A stretch of DNA of 64,000 bases. Origin: Porticoccus sp905181945 (GTDB lineage Bacteria; Pseudomonadota; Gammaproteobacteria; Pseudomonadales; Porticoccaceae). The notes below the pieces were generated by a model, which saw only the letters and a list, made by a program, of their open reading frames with translations, was not told the origin of the DNA and made no database searches. A program made the translations under genes and the position numbers. Numbering within the stretch: position 1 is the first letter of the stretch; each line of letters starts with the position of its first letter. Positions 16,720 through 24,690 of this stretch are shown piece by piece. The stretch spans positions 496,001-560,000 of the forward strand of contig NZ_CP159825.1 in NCBI RefSeq assembly GCF_047729555.1, read 5' to 3'.

Positions 16720-17115
16720 ATGAAAACACTACTTACACTATTACTACTAGTGCTCACATTGGTGTTTCCATCACTTTCTTTTAGTGAATGGACCAAAGTG
16801 GCTAAAATTACTGATGGAACTGATTACTATGTCGATTTTGAAAGCATTAAAAAACAAGGTGGACATTCTTACTTTTGGACTTTGTCTGATAGCCCGGAAG
16901 CATGCATGCATGGCCATTTGTCTGGAAAAACTCATAAAAAAGTTGATTGCATGTTAATGCGTTATCAGGATTTGAGCTTTATTAACTATAAAGAACCTAT
17001 GGGTCTTGGGTCTGAGGATAGAGAGAATAATTACAGTCCTAAAAACCAAGAATGGGAATATCCTCAATCTAACTCATCATCAGAAGCAATTCTAAAAGCA
17101 ATCTGTGGTGAGTGA
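16720..17115 (+). CDS. Secreted protein resembling surface-adhesin E family
   Basis: 131 aa with a signal peptide (LLTLLLLVLTLVFPSLSFS) and a mature domain with the pattern WTKVAKITDGTDYYVDFESIK, two Cys, and NSSSEAILKAICGE at the end, which I recall from surface-adhesin-E-like proteins common in marine proteobacteria. The exact role is unknown. The first bases of the gene (cgaaatgaaaacacta) recur at 24449-24464 ahead of a 21-codon stub, so a truncated paralogue lies inside the mobile element. After it, 17116-17360 holds only a startless frame ending TEAIKEISDQSA. Confidence 0.6.
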   Translation: MKTLLTLLLLVLTLVFPSLSFSEWTKVAKITDGTDYYVDFESIKKQGGHSYFWTLSDSPEACMHGHLSGKTHKKVDCMLMRYQDLSFINYKEPMGLGSEDRENNYSPKNQEWEYPQSNSSSEAILKAICGE

Positions 17116-17360
17116 TATAAATCTAAACTAAAGCTCAGACCCTTATATGTGCGGCGTAGAATCTAAAGGCTGCCTTAACTAGCAAAGAGAATCTCCAAGA
17201 ACCACATCTGTAAGTAGTGTTATCTTTGATTGATGCGTATGGCGGTAGTTTTTGCATTTCTGTGGCGACATTAAAATTTACTGAAGCAATAAAAGAAATT
17301 AGCGATCAATCGGCCTGAAATCTAGTATCAGCCACCATAATTTTTTTTACATTTAAAAAA

Positions 17361-17924
17361 TCAAATCTTTTTCGCAACTTTAACCGCAACTGCAGATCCG
17401 AACTCTACAATTGAAAACCATATTCTTGCGATACTTGAAAACTTTAGACCAGCAATCTGTTTTTCCGCATCTTTTTGATGAGCGATCTCATCAAAACAAC
17501 ATTTTTGAAGAACATATAAAAGTGCAGAGTAACGTTCATTTCCTGTGAGGTAATTTATTTGTTCTTCATAGTGTTTTCTTACAAATGTTTCCACTGCGTT
17601 AATAGTAATACAAAAGGTTTTATGGCCTAATAAGGATGGAAAAAATCCAAGCAAAAATCCCATAATCTTCCATAAAATTAACAGCTTACTTCTTTCTGAG
17701 TCGCCAACAAGATGCTGCATAATAATGAGATGTTTAATTTCAGATTTTTCATGATTTAGTGCCATTTGGTAAATTTTTTTTGACCAAAATACACACTTCG
17801 CACCTTTATAAATCCATACGGCACCGGTTTCACCTGCATGGTTAGATCTCATCCATGGGATTAGCTCTTTCGGTATAATTATATTTTTTGCTTTAAACTC
17901 TTTGAGTACATCGTTAGATTTCAT
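17361..17924 (-). CDS. Coq7-like di-iron monooxygenase family protein
   Basis: 187 aa, ferritin-like four-helix type. Iron ligands are visible: E32 in SNHAGETGAVWIYKG, E62 and H65 in SEIKHL, E112 in VETFVRKHYEEQ, and E146/H149 in DEIAHQ. The HAGE...ExxH order is that of demethoxyubiquinone hydroxylase (Coq7), but the AGETGAVWIYKG form belongs to a divergent subgroup, so the substrate may not be a ubiquinone precursor. It follows the photolyase gene by 28 bases on the same strand. A classical ubiquinone role would predict other ubi genes nearby; none are present. Confidence 0.75.
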   Translation of the reverse strand: MKSNDVLKEFKAKNIIIPKELIPWMRSNHAGETGAVWIYKGAKCVFWSKKIYQMALNHEKSEIKHLIIMQHLVGDSERSKLLILWKIMGFLLGFFPSLLGHKTFCITINAVETFVRKHYEEQINYLTGNERYSALLYVLQKCCFDEIAHQKDAEKQIAGLKFSSIARIWFSIVEFGSAVAVKVAKKI

Positions 17925-17952
17925 TATAGATTTATGACCCTGATCTTTTTTG

Positions 17953-19476
17953 CTAAAAAGGCATTTCTTGTTGTAAGTTTTTTTGGATGGATAAGTTTCC
18001 CTTGTTTTTTTTTATTTTAGTTATATGGTATTTATTTTTTCTACTTCCATGTTTTTTTAAGATGTCTTTGGAAACCTCTTTGTGCATGCTGCTATATCTT
18101 AACGTATAGATATTTTTTGCAGCTGCTTCTCTCGCATATCTTTCGTTGATAATAGGCAATGGGTATTCATTTACCGATATTGGACTATCCCATGGCTTAT
18201 GAATATATTTAGCATCAAGAGCGGATAACTCGGGAACCCATTTACGAATAAACTTTCCTTCTGGATCATGATCTATGCCTTGCTTGATTGGATTATATAT
18301 ACGAATACTGTTAATTCCAGTCGTACCTGATTGCATTTGGATTTGGCTATAATGTATTCCTGGTTCATAGTCTGTGAAAAGCCTAGCTAGATAAATTGCT
18401 GGCTCTTGCCAATGTAGCCATAGATGGTAACTAGCAAAGCTGATTAACATTGCTCTCATGCGAAAGTTTAGCCAACCGGTTGAAATGAGTGCTCTCATGC
18501 AAGCATCCACCATTGGAAACCCAGTTCGACCAATTTTCCAAGCTTCAAAGTATGTCCGATTAATAGGGTCTTGTCTTAGTGTGTTGTAAACTGAGTGCAT
18601 GTTTTCATATTCAATTCGTGGTTCATCCTCAAGCTTTTGTATAAAATGACAATGCCAACGAAGCCTGCTAGAAAAAGTACGCAACGATCTTCCCCATAAA
18701 TCATTACTTTTTACTGAAGCACCTACACGGGCTTTTTTTTCTGCTTCAGTTTTTTGAAAAACCTCACGTATTGAAATAGTTCCAAAAGCAAGATGGGTCG
18801 ATAATCTTGAGCAGTTATCGAAAGCTGTAACTGGCGAAGACATATGTTTTGTATAGTTGCACCCTCTTTCAGAAAAAAAACTATTCAGCATTTTTAATGC
18901 TTCTGAGCGACCACCTTTTTGTATAACCGAACAGTTATCATCTTTAAGTCTTAGTTCTTTTGCACTTGGAGTGTCATCGGAATTATATATATGATTTCGA
19001 AGTTTCCTTGGTTCACTATAAATGGGCTCCTGCATCTTGGCATACCAATTCTTTGACCATCCATTACGGTTTTTTAGGCTTCTAACTACTCCATTTTGTG
19101 TTGGTTGATTCCATTTTATTGAATTTTGAGAAGCCCATTTCTTGATTTTTCGATCACGCTGATATGTCCAGTCATTCCAAGTTTCTTGATGAGACCAAAG
19201 AGTATCAATTTGATGGTTCTCGTGAATTTGATGTAAAATTTCTACAGCGGCACCTGTTTTTATGACTAGATTTTGTCCAATTTTTTGGAGTGCTGTCTTT
19301 AGTTCAACCAGACAATCGCAAAGAAACACGTAATGACGGTGACTTAAATCAGCCTGATGCCACAATTCAGGCTCGAATATATAAATCGGTAAGATAGCTC
19401 CAACCTTGCTAGCCTCATAAAGCGCCTCATTATCATAGATTCGAATATCCCTTTTAAACCATACTACTTGCATCAA
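17953..19476 (-). CDS. Cryptochrome/photolyase family FAD protein
   Basis: 507 aa. An N-terminal photolyase alpha/beta domain (VVWFKRDIRIYDNEAL) is followed by an FAD-binding helical domain (LSTHLAFGTISIREVF, LRTFSSRLRWHCHFIQ, GRTGFPMVDACMRAL, NFRMRAMLISF). Such enzymes repair UV-induced DNA photoproducts with blue light or act as light sensors. The subgroup cannot be fixed by eye. The N-terminal 130 residues fit an antenna-binding Rossmann domain. It heads a two-gene unit with the Coq7-like gene. The 5' flank 19477-19709 is very AT-rich and noncoding. Confidence 0.88.
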   Translation of the reverse strand: MMQVVWFKRDIRIYDNEALYEASKVGAILPIYIFEPELWHQADLSHRHYVFLCDCLVELKTALQKIGQNLVIKTGAAVEILHQIHENHQIDTLWSHQETWNDWTYQRDRKIKKWASQNSIKWNQPTQNGVVRSLKNRNGWSKNWYAKMQEPIYSEPRKLRNHIYNSDDTPSAKELRLKDDNCSVIQKGGRSEALKMLNSFFSERGCNYTKHMSSPVTAFDNCSRLSTHLAFGTISIREVFQKTEAEKKARVGASVKSNDLWGRSLRTFSSRLRWHCHFIQKLEDEPRIEYENMHSVYNTLRQDPINRTYFEAWKIGRTGFPMVDACMRALISTGWLNFRMRAMLISFASYHLWLHWQEPAIYLARLFTDYEPGIHYSQIQMQSGTTGINSIRIYNPIKQGIDHDPEGKFIRKWVPELSALDAKYIHKPWDSPISVNEYPLPIINERYAREAAAKNIYTLRYSSMHKEVSKDILKKHGSRKNKYHITKIKKNKGNLSIQKNLQQEMPF

Positions 19477-19709
19477 ATGATCAGCCTATCAATACATAAA
19501 GTTAAAATCATATAGCTGTAATTAATAAATATTTTGCAAGATATATGAGTTATATGAACAATAAAGTCTTAATTATATAATTAACTGTTTAAATATACAG
19601 TAAATTATAAAAAAAAGATAAAAATGGAGTAGCTGGTATCAAGGCTATGTACCTTATAGAAATTATTATCAAATAAAGGCTGCGGTTAAATTAAAATTTT
19701 TAATAAGCA

Positions 19710-20012
19710 GTGATCTGCAAGAAACATTTTATAAATTCTTCAAGATGTCCAAGTGGTTTTTTACTTGAATGCAATAACAGGCAAAATGACTTTGTTTTTA
19801 TAGTCACTTATGGAGCATCTCAAGGAAGACATAGTTTTGATGAGGGAATAACTGAAGAAGGTTTTGTTGCTTGGCAGTCACAGCCAAGCAACAACTTTAA
19901 AGATAAAAGAATCCAACAGTTAATTGTTCATAATGAGCTCACTAATAATATATATTTATTTCTTAGAGATAATAAAAAATCTGACTATGAATATTTAGTG
20001 CTTCGTTACTAA
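19710..20012 (+). pseudogene. Fragment resembling a DUF3427-type C-terminal domain
   Basis: 100-residue GTG frame directly after an in-frame TAA. The body (GFVAWQSQPSNNFKDKRIQQLIVHN, then NIYLFLRDNKKSDYEYLVLRY) resembles the C-terminal domain that follows helicase or nuclease modules in DUF3427 proteins (FHWQSQ...I..H....I.LFVR). The catalytic parts are absent, so it is probably a remnant of a larger defence-type or restriction-linked helicase. It overlaps the convergent secreted-protein gene by 18 bases. Homology is by memory and tentative. Confidence 0.4.
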
Positions 20013-20948
20013 AATCGCCTCAGGAGGATTTATCGCTGGTGCTACCGCAAAAGCTATAGCTCCACTATTATCACCAAGTGAAATTTCAAAAGCATTGGTA
20101 GTCTTAAAAGATAAATCAAAGGTTGAAGTCGATTTAACAATTAGCGGTGATGAATAATTAATCACCCACCTGATACGACTTGCATTTTCACAATCGGTTG
20201 CATCGGTATTATCAGCCTTCAGTAACCTTCCACCAACAGTGCCATTTGATGTTGTCCCTTCACTAGTCGCAGAAAACGAAGCATCACACCCATCAAATGA
20301 AGCAATAATTGTATTTGAGGGGACAGGATCTTCATTACCAGCATCACCACACTCCCATGACATCCCGAGGCGGGTATTAGTATTTGACAAGCTTCCATAT
20401 AGATCATGAACATAGCCTGCGCTTCCTAAGGTCCCAGTGTTTGCTATGATTTTACTAACTGTCCAGCAAGTTTTTCCTTGACCCGTTCTACCTCTCAAAT
20501 CATTTGCAAACTGTTGAGTATGCGTAATCGAAATTTTATTAGAAACAATCGCAACCATATAATTGTAATCGCCTGCAGGGACATCAATAGATCCTGTGTT
20601 CAAAACTGTTTTAGCAGGTGGCGCTATCGTGTGATCTAATCCTGCTGATAAATCAGCATCACCCAGATCGGCGCAAGTTGAATAATCTCCAGAAATCGGG
20701 TTCGATTTACAAATAGCAAGTTTAAAAAATGTTAGGCCATATTCATCAGGATCTTCTTCGCAACTAGTTTGATTGGTCTGACCATTATTTGTAACAATGT
20801 AACTATTCCCACCGCTACCATTAGCAATTACGCCATTATCATTGAGGCCGTCAGCACCAGTCCTACTGCAAGTTGCTTGTACTTGAGATGTCCAAGCGAT
20901 AGACAACATTAAAAAAAGCGATAAAGGGCATAATTTATTGAAACTCAC
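19995..20948 (-). CDS. Secreted protein of unknown function, about 317 aa
   Basis: GTG start (20946-20948) with GAGG eight bases upstream is preferred over the TTG at 20987. Signal peptide SLFLMLSIAWTSQVQA, then a Thr/Ser/Asn/Gly-rich extracellular chain with paired Cys residues (TCSRTG, SCEEDP, CADLGD, CWTVSK, WECGDAG, DGCDASF, DCENAS), in line with disulfide-stabilised beta structure. The composition suggests a surface or released protein. No catalytic motif recognised; phage-tail or adhesin roles are possible but unsupported. Confidence 0.6.
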   Translation of the reverse strand: MSFNKLCPLSLFLMLSIAWTSQVQATCSRTGADGLNDNGVIANGSGGNSYIVTNNGQTNQTSCEEDPDEYGLTFFKLAICKSNPISGDYSTCADLGDADLSAGLDHTIAPPAKTVLNTGSIDVPAGDYNYMVAIVSNKISITHTQQFANDLRGRTGQGKTCWTVSKIIANTGTLGSAGYVHDLYGSLSNTNTRLGMSWECGDAGNEDPVPSNTIIASFDGCDASFSATSEGTTSNGTVGGRLLKADNTDATDCENASRIRWVINYSSPLIVKSTSTFDLSFKTTNAFEISLGDNSGAIAFAVAPAINPPEAILVTKH

Positions 20949-21077
20949 ACTAAAAACCTCTTGCGACAACCCTAAAGGGTAAATCAATGATTAAACTGAC
21001 CTCATTGTAATGAGTGACTTAAAGAAATAAAAGACATACAAGACATATATTATTGCAGCATGCGTTGTTATTGGTGG

Positions 21078-21300
21078 GGAAGCTCTAAGATCCACTACTA
21101 GTATACATTTAACAGGTATGGGTAATGTATTAGTTGTCGTCGTCGTCGTTACTATTACTACCTCATTATAAGTTTCTTAGAAACCAAATAGCGTTGTCTA
21201 TACTCACTACCCTTCCTTGTTTAGTGCCTTACTCTAGACAACCAATTGACTCCCACTCTTCTTTATTTTAATGAACATGTTTCAAGGGGGCGGGGGGGGT
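21078..21300 (+). repeat. Dispersed repeat copy C
   Basis: Matches copy B without the FkbM coding part: agctctaaga, acatttaacaggtatg, a trinucleotide tract (gtcgtcgtcgtcgttactattactacc, in which B has gtt units), tttcttagaaaccaaat, ctatactcactacccttc, cttctttatttt and aacatgtttcaagggggcgggggg. It ends 49 bases before the damaged tRNA gene. No ORF spans it. Confidence 0.75.
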
Positions 21301-21348
21301 CTAAACTGCTTTGTTCATATATCGCAGGGAAAGCTTTTTGGTGTCAAA

Positions 21349-21420
21349 TGGTGTGGCTGACGGGACTCGAACCCGCGACCCCTTTACAAGATTGTGCTCT
21401 ACCAACTGAGCTACAGCCAC
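21349..21420 (-). pseudogene. Damaged tRNA gene, anticodon arm deleted
   Basis: On the minus strand the 72 bases include encoded CCA. The acceptor stem (GTGGCTG/CAGCCAC), the D arm and the T arm (GCGGGTTCGAG) are nearly identical to the intact tRNA-His at 43668, but the anticodon region reads CAATCTTGTAAAGGGGT. Its two stem halves cannot pair, and the molecule is about four bases short. The loop would give TGT (Thr) or GTA depending on alignment. Probably a pseudogene or recombination scar. A folding program could call it a weak tRNA. Confidence 0.65.
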
Positions 21421-21640
21421 CATTGCTTGATTTTGATGCGCTAAAAAAGTAGGTAAAAATACTGCATACGCCGCTAAACAGATTGAGAAGAACTACTTAT
21501 AGAAGAAAAGGTTATCTAAAAAATGGTTTGGTTCATAAATAAAAGCACACCTTAAATAATAAAAAATCTATAAATATAAAAAGCACTTGTACCTATTTAA
21601 TCCTTTCAGTAATTCAATTAATAAAGTTCCGTCTAAAGCC

Positions 21641-21976
21641 CTACTTTTCGATCGGCACTACTATAAATTGTCCGCCCATTTCAATCAGTTGAAGCGAGCA
21701 CTCTAAGTCTTCATAGTCAGGAACTTGACCAGGCAAGCCTGATACAATTTTCCTGCCCTTTGCTCGGAGCTCTATTGCAGCTTTTCGTTGCTCCATATTT
21801 GTTGAAAATGGCACAAATATTTTCTTTGCTGCAGTTCTATTGATCTTTCTTATACGGGCTCTTTGTTTTTCAAGATCTTCTCTTCCCGCATCTGAACCTA
21901 TTGGCATCAGTAAATTTACAAATGGCTGGTCTTTTATTTTTGCTCTGCGTGTTTGTTGGTTGATTTTTTGTGTCAT
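21641..21976 (-). CDS. Hypothetical basic protein, 111 aa
   Basis: Starts with AGAGG upstream of ATG 21976. The N-terminus is Lys/Arg/Gln-rich (MTQKINQQTRRAKIKDQ), the middle is helical (REDLEKQRARIRKINRTAAKK), and the end is mixed beta (LIEMGGQFIVVPIEK). No family recognised; no signal peptide or membrane segment. The Fur-like palindrome at 22066-22116 lies about 110 bases upstream, so iron control is possible but unproven. Confidence 0.5.
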   Translation of the reverse strand: MTQKINQQTRRAKIKDQPFVNLLMPIGSDAGREDLEKQRARIRKINRTAAKKIFVPFSTNMEQRKAAIELRAKGRKIVSGLPGQVPDYEDLECSLQLIEMGGQFIVVPIEK

Positions 21977-22065
21977 CTTTAAAACCTCTTGTGCTCAGTT
22001 TTTTTGAGCAATTGATTTATAGTCGCGCAAATTGCTCTGTACGCTATTTCCAGAACTATACCCTA

Positions 22066-22116
22066 TTTTAATACAAATGATAATGATAATAGTTATCATT
22101 ATCATTTGTATTAAAA
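22066..22116. promoter_or_regulatory. 24-bp perfect palindrome with Fur-box core
   Basis: Arms 22066-22089 and 22093-22116 are exact inverted repeats around TAG. The centre reads TGATAATAGTTATCA (22084-22098), one mismatch from the 7-1-7 Fur consensus TGATAATnATTATCA, with further GATAAT/ATTATC repeats outside it. It lies between the gene starting at 21976 (minus) and a decayed plus-strand region, and 900 bases from the ferritin-like gene start. A strong Fur operator is the simplest reading; the perfect hairpin could alternatively act as a terminator. Confidence 0.6.
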
Positions 22117-22402
22117 GGATTGCATGATAGAGAGATTACGGAAAAAAGCAGTTGGTTTGACTGGCAAAGAGAATCTCTAAGAATTAGTAGTAGTAAACAT
22201 TTAACAGGGAGACTCTAGCTGTTGTGGCTTCTGCACTAGAAGGAACATAAGTAAGATTAATGAAATTAAAATTGCCAGTCAATCTGAAGAGTTAGCTTTG
22301 GATGGCTTGCTATTGAACCTTCAAATGGCCCCAAAAGCTATATTCCCTTGAAGGGCTCAAAGAATACGCAAGCTCACGAACCTGAAAAAAAAAGATTAAA
22401 AG
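22117..22402. other. Noncoding stretch with short decayed frames
   Basis: No supported gene. It holds a short frame MIERLRKKAVGLTGKENL and a segment (ctggcaaagagaatctctaag to acatttaacagg, about 22157-22209) that weakly resembles the 3' part of the dispersed repeats. A similar weak echo lies at 17176-17200. Confidence 0.4.
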
Positions 22403-22507
22403 ATGAAACTATTCACAGCAAAAATCCTTACTTTATTGCTAATAACTTCTATTTTACAGTCATTTAAACCCAATGCTGACATTGGGTTTAAATTCCATCT
22501 TTGGTAA
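22403..22507 (+). pseudogene. Secreted-protein stub, 34 codons
   Basis: ATG followed by a convincing signal-peptide core (LFTAKILTLLLITSILQS), then FKPNADIGFKFHLW and a stop. It lacks any mature domain. A 14-bp perfect inverted repeat (22462-22475 with 22480-22493, loop CTGA) lies inside its 3' half, so the stub may have been cut by insertion or deletion at that hairpin. It might alternatively be a very small exported peptide. Confidence 0.4.
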
Positions 22508-22572
22508 AGAATATACAATTGTAGTCTAAAATTTAGGTTATCCTTAGAGATTGAATCATTTAAGATCTCTTT

Positions 22573-23013
22573 TTACCCAAAATCTTTCAGCATTGCTTTT
22601 AGTTCTAGTGCATGCTGCTCCTCTTGTCCTATTAGGCCACGCACATATTCCTCTAGATAAATAGATCTATCTGCAACATTCCCTAAAAATTTCTTATAAA
22701 GCTCAAGTGCACCCTGCTCATGAGCCAAGCTTTCTTCAAGGATGTCTTTTATTGAGTGTTTGTGAGTTTCTTTGATCTCCGCAATACGTTGACTGGGGTG
22801 GCCATCTAATCCAACGATTAATTCTCCGGCATGTTGTGCGTGCTCTAAAGATTCAGAGGCCTGATCTTTCAAAAAAGTAACAATTGGTAGTCTGTATGGT
22901 CCACTTACCATCATGGCAGAGTGGGTATATCTCACGACTCCTGCTAACTCATACTCCATTATTTCATTTAGAATGTTGCATACAGCATCTGAATTTATTT
23001 CCTTCATCTCCAT
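22573..23013 (-). CDS. Ferritin-like (bacterioferritin/Dps-like) protein
   Basis: 146 aa, all-helical, with carboxylate/His residues at ferritin-like spacing: EYELAGVVRYTH, SLEHAQHAGELI, SLAHEQGALELYKKF and GLIGQEEQHALELKAML. This fits a di-iron four-helix bundle that oxidises or stores iron, or consumes peroxide. A GAGGTTTTT element lies before the start. It borders the left att repeat of the mobile element, so it is the first host-side gene. The Fur-like palindrome nearby fits an iron theme but is distant. Confidence 0.75.
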   Translation of the reverse strand: MEMKEINSDAVCNILNEIMEYELAGVVRYTHSAMMVSGPYRLPIVTFLKDQASESLEHAQHAGELIVGLDGHPSQRIAEIKETHKHSIKDILEESLAHEQGALELYKKFLGNVADRSIYLEEYVRGLIGQEEQHALELKAMLKDFG

Positions 23014-23108
23014 AAAAACCTCTATCTCTATTTGGTGGCTTAAATTTTCTTATGTGTTGCTTGAAGTTATTATAAGTGGTTTAAGGGTTGATTTTCTACT
23101 ACATATAA

Positions 23109-23188
23109 TTTCACTGATTTGGATGTAAGTCATGTATTAATTGGCGTCCCGAAGAGGATTCGAACCTCTGACCTGCCCCTTAGGAGGG
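23109..23188. repeat. Left attachment-site repeat (tRNA-Arg 3' remnant)
   Basis: 80 bases identical to 29380-29459. Bases 23142-23188 are the 3' 47 bases of tRNA-Arg(CCT) including encoded CCA, up to the anticodon. Beyond 23188 the match stops (agacgt in place of ggccgc), so no complete tRNA is present here. This is the host 3' end displaced by integration. Confidence 0.93.
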
Positions 23189-23377
23189 AGACGTATCTAG
23201 TATTTAATCCTTTTTATACCTCACTGATAACAGCCTGTAGACCAATATATACCTATGTTTTAGCTTATTCCTTATACACCTACCTTATATCTACTGCGTA
23301 TTATCAGATGTATTTCACTGCACAGAGATTGCACAGAGAATTTCTCGTACTTATAAATATTCTTGAACAACAGGACA

Positions 23378-23425
23378 GGGGGCGGGGGAGGGCTTATGGT
23401 TTGCTGCTTGTATATAGTACCCACC
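23378..23425 (+). repeat. G-rich repeat with flank shared with copy B
   Basis: GGGGGCGGGGGAGGG followed by cttatggtttgctgcttg and tatatagta is the same as 15946-15993. A shorter G-rich form is at 29710-29720 and in copy C. It lies in the left end of the element. Confidence 0.75.
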
Positions 23426-23462
23426 CGTATACAAAATAGCTGGATTTGAAAAACCAACAAAC

Positions 23463-23489
23463 ATAAAAATGCCCGAAAATATCCGGGCA
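23463..23489 (-). terminator. Rho-independent terminator after the methyltransferase gene
   Basis: On the minus strand: TGCCCG, loop GATATTTT, CGGGCA, then TTTTTATG. It lies about 70 bases past the methyltransferase stop and closes the element's transcription unit before the att repeat. Confidence 0.7.
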
Positions 23490-23559
23490 CTCTGGGGATT
23501 ATCTAATAGCAGTAGGTGTTAAAACGCCACTTGCCAGCTTAACGATCCACTCACATCTG

Positions 23560-24243
23560 CTAAGTGACTCCAGCCTCCGACTTCAAGCGGCTTTCCAGTT
23601 CAGAACTCCAGTAGGCAATACCTCCGATGAAATCATCGCGAGTCGCTATGGCATCTAGCTCTAATTCATTTTCAAGATATTTTCTTACATCCATATACTT
23701 AGATTTAGGGTTGGCATCGTGCCACAGAATCACTCCTGCCTCATTTAAAATAGTCCTAGCAAAAATAGTATCCAGTGCAACCCCTTTACCGGAATGGTCG
23801 CCATCAATCAGAACCGCATCAAACCGACCGTATTTTTTTATAAAAGACTCTGTTTTTAGAGCATGAGAGTTTCCGTATATTTGTGTAAACCGAGAACGAT
23901 GCTTGTCTTGGACTTCAGATCCAATTAATTTTTTAGGCAGATCAGAATTATTGAATATTGCACTGAATATTTTCCACCAAGGATTTTTATAGGCTATCGA
24001 AACCACTTCGCAATCGGAGTTTAAATTTAGAAAAAAATCCGAAGTAAGCCCTTTATATGTACCAATTTCAAAAATTCGCTTAGGCTTGTGATGAAGTACA
24101 ACCGCACCAAGGGCTTTGTAGTCATTAGTGTGTGTCATACCTATAGCTTTTTCACCGTACTCTGTTGACAGTTGTATGCCTGATTCCGTCTCATTTTTAC
24201 TTAAACCCAAAAAGGCAAAGAAATCATCGATTCTGGTTAACAT
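23560..24243 (-). CDS. Class I SAM-dependent methyltransferase (element cargo)
   Basis: 227 aa. SAM motif I is RIFEIGTYKGLTSDFF at about residues 55-70; acidic motifs DCEVVSIAYKN and FDAVLIDGDHSGKGVALDT follow, then GVILWHDANP, the pattern of Methyltransf_24-type O-methyltransferases. The substrate is unknown. Being on an element with an acyltransferase suggests modification of a surface glycan, which could alter phage or predator recognition; that is inference. GAGAG lies just upstream of the ATG at 24243. Confidence 0.75.
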   Translation of the reverse strand: MLTRIDDFFAFLGLSKNETESGIQLSTEYGEKAIGMTHTNDYKALGAVVLHHKPKRIFEIGTYKGLTSDFFLNLNSDCEVVSIAYKNPWWKIFSAIFNNSDLPKKLIGSEVQDKHRSRFTQIYGNSHALKTESFIKKYGRFDAVLIDGDHSGKGVALDTIFARTILNEAGVILWHDANPKSKYMDVRKYLENELELDAIATRDDFIGGIAYWSSELESRLKSEAGVT

Positions 24244-24690
24244 CTATAGTTCTCTCCTTGAGCGGGATTTAAATAAAATTTAGAGTGAGCGCTGTCTGAG
24301 AATTATAACCATAATTTATAGTTAAAGAAGTTATAACTGCAATGAAATAACTTTCACGCGGATGTTAGACAGGTTGAAATAACTTATTTGGCTGAACATG
24401 GACTTAAACCCAAAGGCTGGTTTGATTAGATAAGAACAAGGATTAATACGAAATGAAAACACTAATCACACCACTACTACTTATCTTCAGCAGTAGCACC
24501 TCTCTACAAGCTATGTAATCATTGGCTTACAGCTGTATAGGTAATGGGTTAATGGTTGCTGCTGCTTCTGCTTCTTATTGTTACTACTACTTAAACCATT
24601 AAAAAAAAGAGAGATTAGCTGTTAATAGTAGATATTGTTTCTATATATAACTTACTTCTTCTATTAATTATTAATATTAACCAACAGCAG
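24244..24690. other. Element intergenic region with decayed frames
   Basis: No intact gene. Contents: a short frame ending LAEHGLKPKGWFD, the signal-peptide stub at 24453-24518, and a trinucleotide-rich tract (gttgctgctgcttctgcttc...tactactactt, about 24555-24594) recalling the microsatellite part of the dispersed repeats. Confidence 0.45.
24453..24518 (+). pseudogene. 5' stub of a secreted-protein gene
   Basis: Begins cgaaATGAAAACACTA like the gene at 16720 and encodes 21 residues that are only a signal peptide (MKTLITPLLLIFSSS, then TSLQA) before TAA. It looks like the 5' end of a surface-adhesin-E-like paralogue whose mature part was lost. It points opposite to the element's own genes. 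Confidence 0.5.

Noticed and set aside
12703..23425. Integron cassette array with attC sites
   Set aside because: The repeats recur near small genes, but I find no GTTRRRY core sites, imperfect-palindrome attC structure or integron integrase.
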